Assembly: GCF_009707865.1 (NCBI RefSeq)
Contig: NZ_WMBA01000025.1
Span: forward strand, 34,124 to 98,123
Length of the DNA stretch: 64,000 bases
Direction: 5' to 3'
Origin: Amycolatopsis pithecellobii
GTDB lineage: Bacteria > Actinomycetota > Actinomycetes > Mycobacteriales > Pseudonocardiaceae
This document shows, one piece after another, positions 56,206 through 64,000 of the stretch (positions are counted from its first letter, which is position 1; every line of letters begins with the position of its first letter). The notes under the pieces are model-generated. The model was not told the origin of the DNA. It worked only from the letters and a program-made list of their open reading frames with translations, and ran no database searches. Position numbers and translations under genes: made by a program.

Positions 56206-56820
56206 CCAGCGTGAGGCGCTCTCGTCGGTGAGCACTGTTCTTGTTGCGTAGCGCCGTCTCGGCTGGGCTTGCGTGACGTGTTCTCGTCGGTGAGCACTGT
56301 TCTTGTTGCGAAGCGCCGCTTCGACTAGACCTGCGTGAGGCGCTCTCGTCGGTGAGCACTGTTCTTGTTGCGTAGCGCCGTCTCGGCTGGGCTTGCGTGA
56401 CGTGTTCTCGTCGGTGAGCACTGTTCTCGTTGCGATGCACCGCTTCGAGCGACGTGTGTGATGCGTTCTCGTCCCTGCCTCTGAGCATTGCTCGCGTTGC
56501 GAAGCGCCGTTCCCGGTAGATCGGTCGACGCGTTCTCGTTCGCGAGCAGTGCTCTTGTCGTGTAGCGCTGCTTCGGGCGGATCTGTGTAGCGTGCTCTGC
56601 TCGGTGAGCACTGCTCTCGTTGCGAAGCGCCGTCTCGACTAGACCTGCGTGACGTGTTCTCGTCCGTGAGCACTGCTCTCATCGTGAAGCGCTGCTTCGG
56701 GCAGGCCTGCATGCCGCGCTCTGGGCAGCGAGCAGTGCTCTCGTTGCGAAGCACCGCTTCGAGCAGGCCTGCGCGAGGCGCTCTCATCAGAGAGCACTGC
56801 TCTCGGAACAAAGCGCCGCT
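56206..56820. repeat. Array of about ten 62-nt tandem repeats
   Basis: The anchor G(T/C)GAGCA(C/G)TG recurs at 56,228, 56,290, 56,352, 56,414, 56,481 (changed), 56,542, 56,604, 56,666, 56,728 and 56,790: spacing 62, with one 67 and one 61. Each unit then has CTC(T)CGTTGCGAAGCG-C-CGCTTCG, whose arms CGAAGCG and CGCTTCG are a palindrome, followed by a CCTGCGTGA(C/G)G block and TTCTCGTC. The first four units are most alike; units 5-6 are most decayed. The unit length is not a multiple of three, so it does not look coding. Confidence 0.9.
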
Positions 56821-56852
56821 CCGAGACGGCCGACCCACCGGGGGGTCAGTGA

Positions 56853-57068
56853 TCACCGTCCGCGCGTACGGGGAACCAGCAACCCGATCAACGAGACGAT
56901 CACCAGCAATCCCGCCGCGACGATGACGACCACCGTCAGCGGCGGTATCCGGTCCGGGTGCCGCGTCAGGTCCAACACTGCACCCACCAGCAGGGCCGCG
57001 CCGATCACCAGATACAGCACGCACATCAGCGCGGTCCGCGGGATGAACGTAAGGCGCCGGTCGGTCAT
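56853..57068 (-). CDS. Small two-helix membrane protein
   Basis: The 71-residue protein has two hydrophobic segments (ALMCVLYLVIGAALLVGAVL and VVVIVAAGLLVIVSLIGLLV) joined by a short polar loop, and a basic C-terminus (PRTRGR). GAAGGAGG lies five bases before the ATG. I do not recognise a family. It lies between the repeat array and the lon terminator on the same strand as lon. Confidence 0.75.
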   Translation of the reverse strand: MTDRRLTFIPRTALMCVLYLVIGAALLVGAVLDLTRHPDRIPPLTVVVIVAAGLLVIVSLIGLLVPRTRGR

Positions 57069-57154
57069 CGTTCCTCCTTCGAGTCGAGCACCGCACCAGG
57101 CTGCCAGGCGAACCCCGCCCCGACCTCATCCCGGAGTACGATCTTCGGCCCGAA

Positions 57155-57190
57155 ATGCCCCCCTCGCCGCAACCGCGGCGAGGGGGGCAT
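57155..57190. terminator. 16-bp perfect terminator hairpin after lon
   Basis: ATGCCCCCCTCGCCGC and GCGGCGAGGGGGGCAT pair perfectly around AACC. It starts 12 bases beyond the lon stop on the minus strand. Confidence 0.9.
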
Positions 57191-57202
57191 CGCAGCGAGA
57201 CG

Positions 57203-59605
57203 TCAAGCCGCTTGCGCGACCGGAGCCGATGCGGGGGTGAGCGCCAGCTCCAGCACCTCCCGCACATTCGACACCGGGTGCACGTCGAGCTCGGCGAGCA
57301 CGTCCGCGGGCACATCATCGAGATCGGGTTCGTTGCGCTGCGGGATGATCACCGTCTTCATCCCCGCCCGGTGCGCCGCAAGCAGCTTCTGCTTCACGCC
57401 ACCGATCGGCAGCACCCGCCCGGTCAACGACACCTCGCCGGTCATCGCCACGTCCGTCCGGACCACCCGGCCCGACAGCAGCGACGCCAGCGCAGTGGTC
57501 ATCGTGACCCCGGCCGACGGCCCGTCCTTCGGCACCGCGCCCGCGGGCACGTGCACGTGGATGCCGCGCTCCTTCAAGTCGCCCACCGGCAACTCCAGCT
57601 CCGCGCCATGCGACCTCAGGTACGACAACGCGATCTGTGCCGACTCCTTCATCACGTCGCCCAGCTGACCGGTCAGCGTCAGCCCAGTACCACCGGACTC
57701 CGGATCCGCCAGCGACGCTTCGACATACAGCACGTCACCGCCGGCTCCGGTCACCGCCAACCCCGTCGCCACGCCCGGGGTCGAAGTGCGCTGCGTCGAC
57801 GCGGGCAGCGACGACTCCGGCAGATGCCGCGGCCGGCCGAGATACACCGGCAGATCACCGGCGTCGATCGTGACCGGCAGGGACACCTCGTCAAGCGCGA
57901 CCCTGGTCGCGATCTTCCGCAACACCTTCGCGATGGTCCGGTTCGCGTCACGCACACCGGCCTCGCGGGTGTACTCGGCGGCGATCCGGCTCACCGCGGC
58001 GTCCGTCAGTACCACGTCGCCCTGCGCCATACCCGCCCGCTCCAGCTCACGCGGCAGCAAGTGGTCACGGCCGATGATCACCTTCTCGCGCTCGGTGTAG
58101 CCGTCGAGGGTGACCAGCTCCATCCGGTCCAGCAACGGCCCTGGGATCGTCTCCAATGCGTTCGCCGTCGCCAGGAACACCACGTCCGACAGGTCGAGCT
58201 CCACCTCGAGATAGTGGTCGCGGAACGTGTGATTCTGTTCCGGGTCAAGGACTTCCAGCAGCGCCGCGGTCGGGTCACCGCGGTAGTCGGCACCGACCTT
58301 GTCCACCTCGTCCAGCAGCACCACCGGGTTCATCGAGCCTGCTTCGGAGATGGCACGCACGATCCGGCCGGGCAGCGCACCCACATACGTGCGGCGGTGA
58401 CCGCGGATCTCCGCCTCGTCCCGGATTCCACCGAGCGCGACGCGGACGAAGTTGCGGCCCATCGCCTTCGCAACCGACTCGCCGAGCGACGTCTTGCCGA
58501 CACCGGGCGGACCGACGAGCGCCAGCACGGCACCGTTGTGCCGCCCGCCGATTTCCGATTCCTGGCGCCGCGCACGCACCGCCAGGTACTCGATGATGCG
58601 TTGCTTCACGTCGTCCAGACCCGCGTGGTCGGCGTCGAGCACCGCCCGCGCGCCCGCGATGTCCAGCTGGTCTTTGGTCCGCTTCGTCCAGGGCAGCTCC
58701 AGCACGGTGTCCAGCCAGGTCCGGATCCAGCCACCCTCGGGGGACTGGTCGGACGCCCGCTCCAGTTTGTCCACTTCGGACAGTGCTGCCTTGCGGACGT
58801 GCTCGGGCAGGTCAGCTTTCTCGACGCGGGCGCGGTAGTCGTCCTCGTCGTCGGACGAGCCGTCCAGCTCGCCCAGCTCCTTGCGGATCGCTTCGAGCTG
58901 GCGGCGCAGCAGGAATTCCTTCTGCTGCTTTTCCATGCCCTCGGCCACATCCTTGCGGATCGTGTCGGTGACCTCCAGCTCGGCCAGGTACTCGCGGCTC
59001 CATTCGAGTGCGCGGTCCAGCCTGGCCGCGACGTCGAGCGTGCGCAGCAACTCCAGCTTCTGCTCGAACTTGAGGTACGGCGCATTGCCGGCAAGATCGG
59101 CGATCGCCGACGGGTCTTCGAGTTCTTGAACGGCGTCGATCATCTGCCAGCCACCACGCTGCTGCAGGATCGAGATCACGACCGATTTGTATTCCGTGGC
59201 AAGGGTTTGCGCACGCTCGTCGCTCTGCTCCGTGACGCCTTCGGCCCGCACCCAGCGTGCCGCGCCCGGTCCGTCGCCGGTCGCCCCGACGTTCGCGCGG
59301 CTGGTGCCACGCAGAAGTACGGCAGCCTTGCCGCCGGGGATCCGCCCGACCCGCTCGATGGTCGCGACCGTCCCCACTTCGGCGTACTCACCATGCACTC
59401 GCGGCACGATCAGCACTTCGGCCTTCGCGGCGGGCAGCGACCGGATACCGGGGAAAGAGGGACCGGGGGTCTGTGCGGTCCGGGCTTGTGCGGACTCCAC
59501 CGCGGCACGGACCTCGGCGACATCGAGCTCGAGCGGCACGATCATGCCGGGCAGCACGACGTCCTCGTCGAGGGGCAGCACGGGCAGGAGCCTGATTTCG
59601 GTCAT
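57203..59605 (-). CDS. lon: ATP-dependent Lon protease
   Basis: The 800-residue protein is a complete LonA-type protease. It has an N-terminal substrate-binding domain (LPVLPLDEDVVLPGMIVPLEL) and an AAA+ module with Walker A GPPGVGKTSLGE near 365 and Walker B VVLLDEVDKVG. The proteolytic domain has the catalytic Ser in KDGPSAGVTMT near 695 and Lys in GGVKQKLLAAHRAG near 740. It degrades misfolded and short-lived regulatory proteins in the cytoplasm. The ATG at 59605 follows AAGGAG and gives the usual family start; an HspR-type inverted repeat lies just upstream, so heat induction is expected. Confidence 0.96.
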   Translation of the reverse strand: MTEIRLLPVLPLDEDVVLPGMIVPLELDVAEVRAAVESAQARTAQTPGPSFPGIRSLPAAKAEVLIVPRVHGEYAEVGTVATIERVGRIPGGKAAVLLRGTSRANVGATGDGPGAARWVRAEGVTEQSDERAQTLATEYKSVVISILQQRGGWQMIDAVQELEDPSAIADLAGNAPYLKFEQKLELLRTLDVAARLDRALEWSREYLAELEVTDTIRKDVAEGMEKQQKEFLLRRQLEAIRKELGELDGSSDDEDDYRARVEKADLPEHVRKAALSEVDKLERASDQSPEGGWIRTWLDTVLELPWTKRTKDQLDIAGARAVLDADHAGLDDVKQRIIEYLAVRARRQESEIGGRHNGAVLALVGPPGVGKTSLGESVAKAMGRNFVRVALGGIRDEAEIRGHRRTYVGALPGRIVRAISEAGSMNPVVLLDEVDKVGADYRGDPTAALLEVLDPEQNHTFRDHYLEVELDLSDVVFLATANALETIPGPLLDRMELVTLDGYTEREKVIIGRDHLLPRELERAGMAQGDVVLTDAAVSRIAAEYTREAGVRDANRTIAKVLRKIATRVALDEVSLPVTIDAGDLPVYLGRPRHLPESSLPASTQRTSTPGVATGLAVTGAGGDVLYVEASLADPESGGTGLTLTGQLGDVMKESAQIALSYLRSHGAELELPVGDLKERGIHVHVPAGAVPKDGPSAGVTMTTALASLLSGRVVRTDVAMTGEVSLTGRVLPIGGVKQKLLAAHRAGMKTVIIPQRNEPDLDDVPADVLAELDVHPVSNVREVLELALTPASAPVAQAA

Positions 59606-59622
59606 CGGGACGCTCCTTCTTA

Positions 59623-59643
59623 GTTGAGTCTGCACAGCTCAAC
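59623..59643 (-). promoter_or_regulatory. HAIR-type element (HspR binding site) at lon
   Basis: GTTGAGT-N7-GCTCAAC is one change per arm from the HspR-associated inverted repeat CTTGAGT-N7-ACTCAAG. It lies directly before the lon ribosome site. HspR is known to repress lon in Streptomyces through such a site. Confidence 0.8.
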
Positions 59644-59718
59644 TTCGCCGGGTCCCGATTTGTTTCCGCAGGTCGTTCGCTATGAGCGAGCAGCCATCCG
59701 GGAATACTGTGCCGTTCG

Positions 59719-59808
59719 TTACCAATCCGACGGCAGCCACCGCGGAAACGGGCGTCTACAAGCGATCGGCTGCGGACCGTGTTCGCCTGCTTTCGGTCGG
59801 ATTGGTAA
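59719..59808. repeat. 13-nt inverted repeats flanking 64 bases
   Basis: TTACCAATCCGAC (59,719-59,731) and GTCGGATTGGTAA (59,796-59,808) are perfect complements. Inside, GCAGCC and GGCTGC can also pair. The element ends two bases before the methyltransferase stop, so it could end that transcript; it could also be a tiny mobile element or a structured RNA. Confidence 0.5.
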
Positions 59809-59809
59809 T

Positions 59810-60661
59810 TCAGCGCGGGCGTTCGGCGACCCCGCAGATCCCGAACGGCCGCGCACGCTGTCCCGCCGGGCTCAGCGTCGCCTCCGAACGCCAGTCCGCG
59901 ACCGACACGAGGCCGGGCTCGATCAGCGGCCAGCCGCCGAACCACGGTTCGATGTCCGCGCTCTGCCGCACCCACATCGGATTGCTCGTGCGCGCGTAGC
60001 TGTCGGCGAACTCGTGCAGTGCGGCAGCGTCCTCCGCGGACACGTTTTCGTCCGTGGCATGCGAAATCCCGAGCCAGCTCCCGGGTGCGAGTTTGTTCCG
60101 GTACCGCGCGACGATCTCGCCGGGTTTGTCTTCGTCACCGACGAAGTGCAGGACCGCGATCATGAGCAGGCACACGGGCTGGTCGAAGTCGATGAGTTCC
60201 GTTGTCGTCCGGTGCCGCAGCACAGCGTCGGTGTCGCGCAGGTCTGCGTGCACGAGACCGGCCCACTCCGTCGAGCCGTCCCGTTCCAGCAGCACAGTCG
60301 CGTGCGCGGCGGCGACAGGCTCGTAGTCCACGTACACCACGGTCGCCCGCTCGCCCTCCGGCAGATGTTCACGGACCAGCTCGTGCACATTGCCGACGGT
60401 GGGCACCCCGGAACCGAGGTCGAGGAACTGCCGGATCCCGGCGTCCAGCGCCGCTTTCACGAGCCGGCCGAGGAACGCCCGGTTCTGCCGGGTCGAGTCC
60501 CGGATCGGCGGGAACAGCTGGACCGCCCGCTTGCCGAACTCCCGGTCGATCGCCCAGTTCTGGTCGCCGCCCAGATACCAGTCGTAGATCCTGGCCGCGG
60601 ACGGTTTCTCGACGTCGACACCCTCGGGTGCCGCTGGTGCAGACCTCTGGCTTTCACCCAT
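59810..60661 (-). CDS. SAM-dependent methyltransferase (DUF574 family)
   Basis: The 283-residue protein fits the actinobacterial DUF574/Methyltransf_19 family: it begins with the diagnostic PSAARIYDWYLGGDQNWAIDREFG, has the SAM loop QFLDLGSGVPTVGNVHE near 80 and VVYVDYEPVAAAHA near 107, and ends like GICGVAERPR. These small-molecule methyltransferases are abundant in actinomycetes and have no known substrate here. It is transcribed toward lon but separated by the inverted repeats. Confidence 0.9.
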   Translation of the reverse strand: MGESQRSAPAAPEGVDVEKPSAARIYDWYLGGDQNWAIDREFGKRAVQLFPPIRDSTRQNRAFLGRLVKAALDAGIRQFLDLGSGVPTVGNVHELVREHLPEGERATVVYVDYEPVAAAHATVLLERDGSTEWAGLVHADLRDTDAVLRHRTTTELIDFDQPVCLLMIAVLHFVGDEDKPGEIVARYRNKLAPGSWLGISHATDENVSAEDAAALHEFADSYARTSNPMWVRQSADIEPWFGGWPLIEPGLVSVADWRSEATLSPAGQRARPFGICGVAERPR

Positions 60662-61126
60662 AGGAATCTTTTATCGCACGGCGGGCCCGGGGGACCAGGA
60701 GGCCACTGACGAGGCCTGCCACGGAGAGTCACTTGAAATTGCGAATACTTCGTTACGGACTGCGAATCCCGCCCATGCCCGATCACAGGCGCCCGCGCGG
60801 AGGGGCGTCGTGTCCCGCGGATGGATCTGCGCTGTTCAACCGGCCGCCGTGCGCCACGCGAGTCGTGGCGGTGTCCGCGCGGGTGTGACGATCGCGGCGA
60901 GCGAAGTCTGGTTACCGTTTGTTAGTGCCAGGCAACGTAAGTAGGCGCTGGTTTCACCCGGTAGTCGTGGTGTCTCCGTGTAGTTGGCGCATTGTTAACT
61001 ACGGACTGATCTCATGGCAGTGAGAAACAGCCTGAACTACCCCCACGGGGGTACAGTGTCACCTCGTTCGCGCCGAGATCACATGGCGGACCGCTTTGGG
61101 GGCCTTCGGGCGGGGAAGGAGGTTGC
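60662..61126. other. Promoter region without a gene
   Basis: These 465 bases lie between the divergent methyltransferase and EAL-protein genes. I see no convincing frame. The only clear structure is the palindrome at 61,038-61,053. Confidence 0.5.
61038..61053. promoter_or_regulatory. TACCCCCACGGGGGTA palindrome, possible operator
   Basis: TACCCCC and GGGGGTA flank AC. The pattern resembles operators of CsoR-type copper sensors (TACCC...GGGTA), from memory. It lies 74 bases before the EAL-protein ATG; no csoR gene is in view. Confidence 0.35.
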
Positions 61127-63748
61127 ATGCCGCGCAAGCGCAGCACGCCGGATGCATCCGACCCAGCGCTGTCCGACGCCGAGGCTCACGCGCAGTCCGG
61201 TACGGCGCGCGGTGATGAGCGCCGGTTCCGGGTCTACACCGCGGTCGTTCTGACCTTCGGTGTCGTGTCCGCGACTACGGTCTCCTTGCTGTGGCTGCCT
61301 TTCCAGTGGCACGCACAACTGTGGTGGATCGGTCCGGTGCTCGCGCTTTCGTTCCTGCTCGCGGAGCAACTCGGCATCAACGTCGATGTCCGCAGTGGTA
61401 TCTCGTGGACCATTTCCTTCACCGAGATCCCGCTTGTCATCGGCTTTTTCGTGGCCCCGTTCCAAGTCGTGCTGCTGGCACATCTCGTCGCGGGCATCAG
61501 CACATTGCTGGTGCGGCGGGTTTCCGGCCGTGTCCTCTACAACGCCGGTGCTTTCCTGCTCGAGATCACCAGTGCGTTCGCCGTGGCGTGGCTCGTCCTG
61601 CACACCATGGGCAGTACGACGATGACCTGGCCCGCCGCGCTCGCCGGGACTCTGACCGCCCCGCTCGCCAGCACTTTGCTCGCGCTTGCCGCGGTGCGGG
61701 TGTTGCGGCGGCGGATGCGGATCGGCACCGCACTGCGGCTGACCGGGCGCATCCTCGTCGTCGGGTTCGTCAACGCGTCGGTTGGCCTGAGCGGTTATCT
61801 CGTGATCGCCGGGACCAGCAACGCGTGGCCGCTCGTGGTCGCGGTGTTCCTCGGACTTTCCGCGCTGTACTGGGCCTATTCGGATCTGCTCCGTGAACAG
61901 CGCGATATGGAAGCGCTTTCAGACGTGAGTCTGATGGTCGCGAAATCCGGCCAGCACGCGGTGGTCCGCCCAGCAGGCGGTGACGTGGCCGGCGGGCCGG
62001 GCGCGGGGGACTGGACCACGATCGCCGAGCGCATCAAGGATCAGCTCGCCGCGGCGCGGGTGGTGTTGCGACTTCGCCTGGAGTCGAACGCCGCCATGAC
62101 GACGGTCGTCGCGGGAGACCCGTTGCCCGCGGGCGACATCGTGGGCGAGGACCCGCTGATCCAGTTGTCCGGCTCGCAGGTGCGGCAGTTCCGCAGTGCC
62201 GAGGCGACCGGCGAAGTCGCTTCCGCGTTGCAGCATCGCGGTGTGCAGGAGGCACTGGTGGTGCCGTTGCGCAGTGCCACCCAGCTGCTCGGTGTCATCG
62301 AGGCGCACGACCGGCTCTCGCGGTGGCGCGGGTTCGGCAAGTACGACGTGCAGTTGCTCGGCACGATGGCCAGTCACCTCGCGACGGCGCTCGACAACCG
62401 GCGGCTGCTCGCGACGCTGCGCCATGACGCCTATCACGACCCGCTGACCGGGCTGCTGAACCGGCCGGGTTTCCGTCAGGTGGCGCGGGAACCGTTGCGG
62501 GAGCGGCGGGACGGCGCCGTGCTGCGGGTGGAGCTCGACATCCTGTCCACTGTCAGCGACGCGCTCGGCTACGCCTGGGCGGACCGGATGGTCGTCGCGG
62601 CGGGGCGGCGGATCCGGGACGCGCTCGGGCCGTACGTGCCGCTGGCCCGGCTGGAAGGCGGCTCGTTCGCGGCGCTGCTCGTCGGGTACCACAGCACGCA
62701 GATCCACGAAGTGGCCGAGCGACTGCGTACGCAGCTCTCCGCGCCGTACCCGGTGGACAAGCTGACCGTCGAGACGAACGCCATGGTGGGCTACGCGACG
62801 CCGACCGCGGAGGACAGTGCCGCCGGGCTGGACATCGACACCCTGTTGCAGCATGCCGACGTCGCCGTGCGGGCCGCTCGCGGTGGCGAGGAAGTCCGCG
62901 GCTATATGCCGAGCATGGGCCAGATCTTCCTGCGCCGGTTCCAGATGGTCACGCAGTTCCGGCAGGCACTCGAAGAGGGCCAGCTGAGCGTGCACTATCA
63001 GCCGAAGATCTCCTTGCCCAGCAAGCAGGTGCTCGGCGTTGAGGCGCTCGTGCGGTGGGTGCACCCGGAGTTCGGCAAGATCGATCCGGACGAGTTCGTG
63101 CCCGCCGTCGAGGCGGCGGGGCTGATCGGCGTGCTCACCGAGTTCGTGCTGGAGCAGTCGCTGATCCGGGTGCGCAAGTGGATGGACGAGGGGCTGCGCA
63201 TCGCCGTGGCGGTCAACCTGTCCGTGCGCAACCTCGCGGATGCCGACTTCCCGGCCAAGGTCGTCGAGGCGCTGCGGCGATTCGATGTGCCGCCGGAGCT
63301 GCTGACGTTCGAGCTGACCGAGTCCGGGGTCATGGCCGACCCGCAGAAGGCGCTGCCGATCCTGCAGGAACTGCATGCGCTGGGGATCGTGCTGGCCGTC
63401 GACGACTTCGGGACGGGTTACTCGTCGCTGGCCTATCTGCGGCGCCTTCCGGTGGACGAGGTCAAGATCGACAAGAGCTTCGTGCTGGGGATGGGCACGG
63501 ACCTCGGAGATCTCGCGGTGGTCCGGTCCATCGTGGAGCTGGGGCACTCGCTGGGCCTGACGGTGGTCGCTGAGGGCGTCGAAGAGGACATCGCACGTGA
63601 CCAGCTCGAGGCGATGGGCTGTGACGTCGCGCAGGGCTATCTCATCTCACGTCCGCTCGCCGAGGACCGGTTGGAAGCCTGGCTACAGGCTCGAACGGCA
63701 AGGTCAGCGGGCCGGCAGCGGGAAGCGATCCTGACCCTGCTGACGTGA
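61127..63748 (+). CDS. Membrane GGDEF/EAL protein, probably a c-di-GMP phosphodiesterase
   Basis: The 873-residue protein has about eight N-terminal membrane helices (35-260), a GAF-like section (265-430), a GGDEF domain (about 430-590) and an EAL domain (about 610-860). The cyclase motif is EGGSF near 510 instead of GGDEF, so synthesis is unlikely. The EAL side keeps EALVRW near 638, NLSVRN, ELTES, AVDDFGTGYSS, VKIDKSF and AEGVE, the residues that bind metals and c-di-GMP, so hydrolysis is likely. The ATG follows GGAAGGAGG. This architecture, with conserved membrane sensor, is widespread in actinobacteria. Confidence 0.92.
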   Translation: MPRKRSTPDASDPALSDAEAHAQSGTARGDERRFRVYTAVVLTFGVVSATTVSLLWLPFQWHAQLWWIGPVLALSFLLAEQLGINVDVRSGISWTISFTEIPLVIGFFVAPFQVVLLAHLVAGISTLLVRRVSGRVLYNAGAFLLEITSAFAVAWLVLHTMGSTTMTWPAALAGTLTAPLASTLLALAAVRVLRRRMRIGTALRLTGRILVVGFVNASVGLSGYLVIAGTSNAWPLVVAVFLGLSALYWAYSDLLREQRDMEALSDVSLMVAKSGQHAVVRPAGGDVAGGPGAGDWTTIAERIKDQLAAARVVLRLRLESNAAMTTVVAGDPLPAGDIVGEDPLIQLSGSQVRQFRSAEATGEVASALQHRGVQEALVVPLRSATQLLGVIEAHDRLSRWRGFGKYDVQLLGTMASHLATALDNRRLLATLRHDAYHDPLTGLLNRPGFRQVAREPLRERRDGAVLRVELDILSTVSDALGYAWADRMVVAAGRRIRDALGPYVPLARLEGGSFAALLVGYHSTQIHEVAERLRTQLSAPYPVDKLTVETNAMVGYATPTAEDSAAGLDIDTLLQHADVAVRAARGGEEVRGYMPSMGQIFLRRFQMVTQFRQALEEGQLSVHYQPKISLPSKQVLGVEALVRWVHPEFGKIDPDEFVPAVEAAGLIGVLTEFVLEQSLIRVRKWMDEGLRIAVAVNLSVRNLADADFPAKVVEALRRFDVPPELLTFELTESGVMADPQKALPILQELHALGIVLAVDDFGTGYSSLAYLRRLPVDEVKIDKSFVLGMGTDLGDLAVVRSIVELGHSLGLTVVAEGVEEDIARDQLEAMGCDVAQGYLISRPLAEDRLEAWLQARTARSAGRQREAILTLLT

Positions 63749-63821
63749 GGGGACCCCGGTGCTCAGCGGTGTCGGCCGATTGTGTAATCTCTTCGAGGCT
63801 TCAACGTGAAGGCGTTGACCC

Positions 63822-63894
63822 GCCCCTTTAGCTCAGTCGGCAGAGCGTCTCCATGGTAAGGAGAAGGTCTACGGTTCGATTCCGTAAAGGGGCT
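63822..63894 (+). tRNA. tRNA-Thr (anticodon GGT)
   Basis: The 73 bases form a full cloverleaf: acceptor GCCCCTT with AAGGGGC, D-arm GCTC/GAGC, anticodon stem TCTCC/GGAGA around ATGGTAA (anticodon GGT), and T-arm TACGG/CCGTA with TTCGATT. No CCA is encoded. Confidence 0.95.
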
Positions 63895-63912
63895 CGCGAG
63901 CGGGTGTAGTCT

Positions 63913-63930
63913 GTCCACGCAAGCGTGGAC
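63913..63930. terminator. tRNA terminator-like hairpin
   Basis: GTCCACGC and GCGTGGAC pair around AA, starting 18 bases after the tRNA. Confidence 0.65.
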
Positions 63931-63952
63931 CTGACTCGCTTCGCAGTGTCCT

Positions 63953-63998
63953 CTGGGGGCCGAGCCCCCAGACCCCCGCCAGGGGGCAAGCCCCCTGG
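63953..63998. repeat. Two adjacent GC-rich palindromes
   Basis: CTGGGGGC-CGA-GCCCCCAG (63,953-63,971) and CCAGGGGGC-AA-GCCCCCTGG (63,979-63,998) lie at the window edge. Such elements recur downstream of genes in actinomycetes. Confidence 0.6.
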
Positions 63999-64000
63999 AC

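Noticed and set aside
56206..56820. CRISPR array
   Set aside because: There are no unique spacers: the whole 62-nt unit repeats with drift, and no cas genes are present.
56014..57318. Minus-strand frame across the 62-nt repeats
   Set aside because: Codon use is abnormal, the unit length is not a multiple of three, and it runs through the small membrane gene and lon terminator.
57155..59623. Very long plus-strand frame opposite lon
   Set aside because: It is the mirror frame of a GC-rich gene; Lon has all catalytic motifs, and the plus-strand product is a low-complexity Arg/His/Gln-rich sequence.
59682..59999. Short plus-strand frame starting MSEQPSGNTVPF
   Set aside because: It crosses the 13-nt inverted repeats and runs antisense into the methyltransferase gene with poor codon use.

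Overview
The window looks like chromosomal DNA from a high-GC actinomycete of the Pseudonocardiaceae type, most like Amycolatopsis. The reasons are codon use with G or C in most third positions, many GTG starts and stop/start overlaps, an IdeR/DmdR1-type iron-box regulon, LigC and LigD-polymerase genes, an HspR-type element at lon, and a salicylate-capped hydroxamate siderophore locus of the kind known from that genus. Genus-level placement is inference.

Positions 1-17,900 are an ordinary but fluid region. It holds a flavin-dependent monooxygenase with a YceI-like protein, an enoyl-CoA hydratase, MarR and AraC regulators, and an acyl-CoA synthetase followed by a GAF histidine kinase and LuxR-type response regulator. 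It also has an MBL-fold hydrolase, an aldo-keto reductase, two VOC proteins, a membrane channel-like protein and a LigC/LigD-Pol pair. At least five gene relics lie among them: an aldehyde dehydrogenase, a solute-binding protein interrupted by a piece of a methyltransferase, an alcohol dehydrogenase tail, and a frameshifted P450 cut off by short palindromic repeats.

Positions 20,369-55,872 are a complete-looking NRPS siderophore locus, possibly with an adjoining glycosyltransferase/MFS pair at 17,914-20,135. Ornithine N-hydroxylase and formyltransferase would supply N5-hydroxy- and N5-formyl-N5-hydroxyornithine. Salicylate synthase and a salicyl-AMP ligase would supply the aryl cap. An MbtH protein supports four NRPS proteins: (1) C-A(Ser)-T-C-A(fhOrn)-T-E, (2) C-A(?)-T-E, (3) C-A(Ser)-T-C-A(Ser)-T-E and (4) ArCP-Cy-A-T. 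C-domain types suggest the working order 4-3-1-2, giving salicyl-oxazoline(or methyloxazoline)-Ser-D-Ser-Ser-D-fhOrn-X, with X probably a hydroxyornithine that cyclises on release. This resembles amychelin-type mixed phenolate/hydroxamate siderophores. No thioesterase domain is present; a free alpha/beta hydrolase may help. Export (EntS-like MFS), two lipoprotein binding proteins and two pairs of FecCD permeases complete the system, but no ABC ATPase lies in the window. Six iron boxes sit in front of every transcription unit of the locus.

Positions 55,873-64,000 hold a roughly 610-bp array of 62-nt tandem repeats, then housekeeping genes: a small membrane protein, Lon protease under an HspR-type inverted repeat, a SAM-dependent methyltransferase, a membrane GGDEF/EAL protein with a degenerate GGDEF motif, and tRNA-Thr(GGT).
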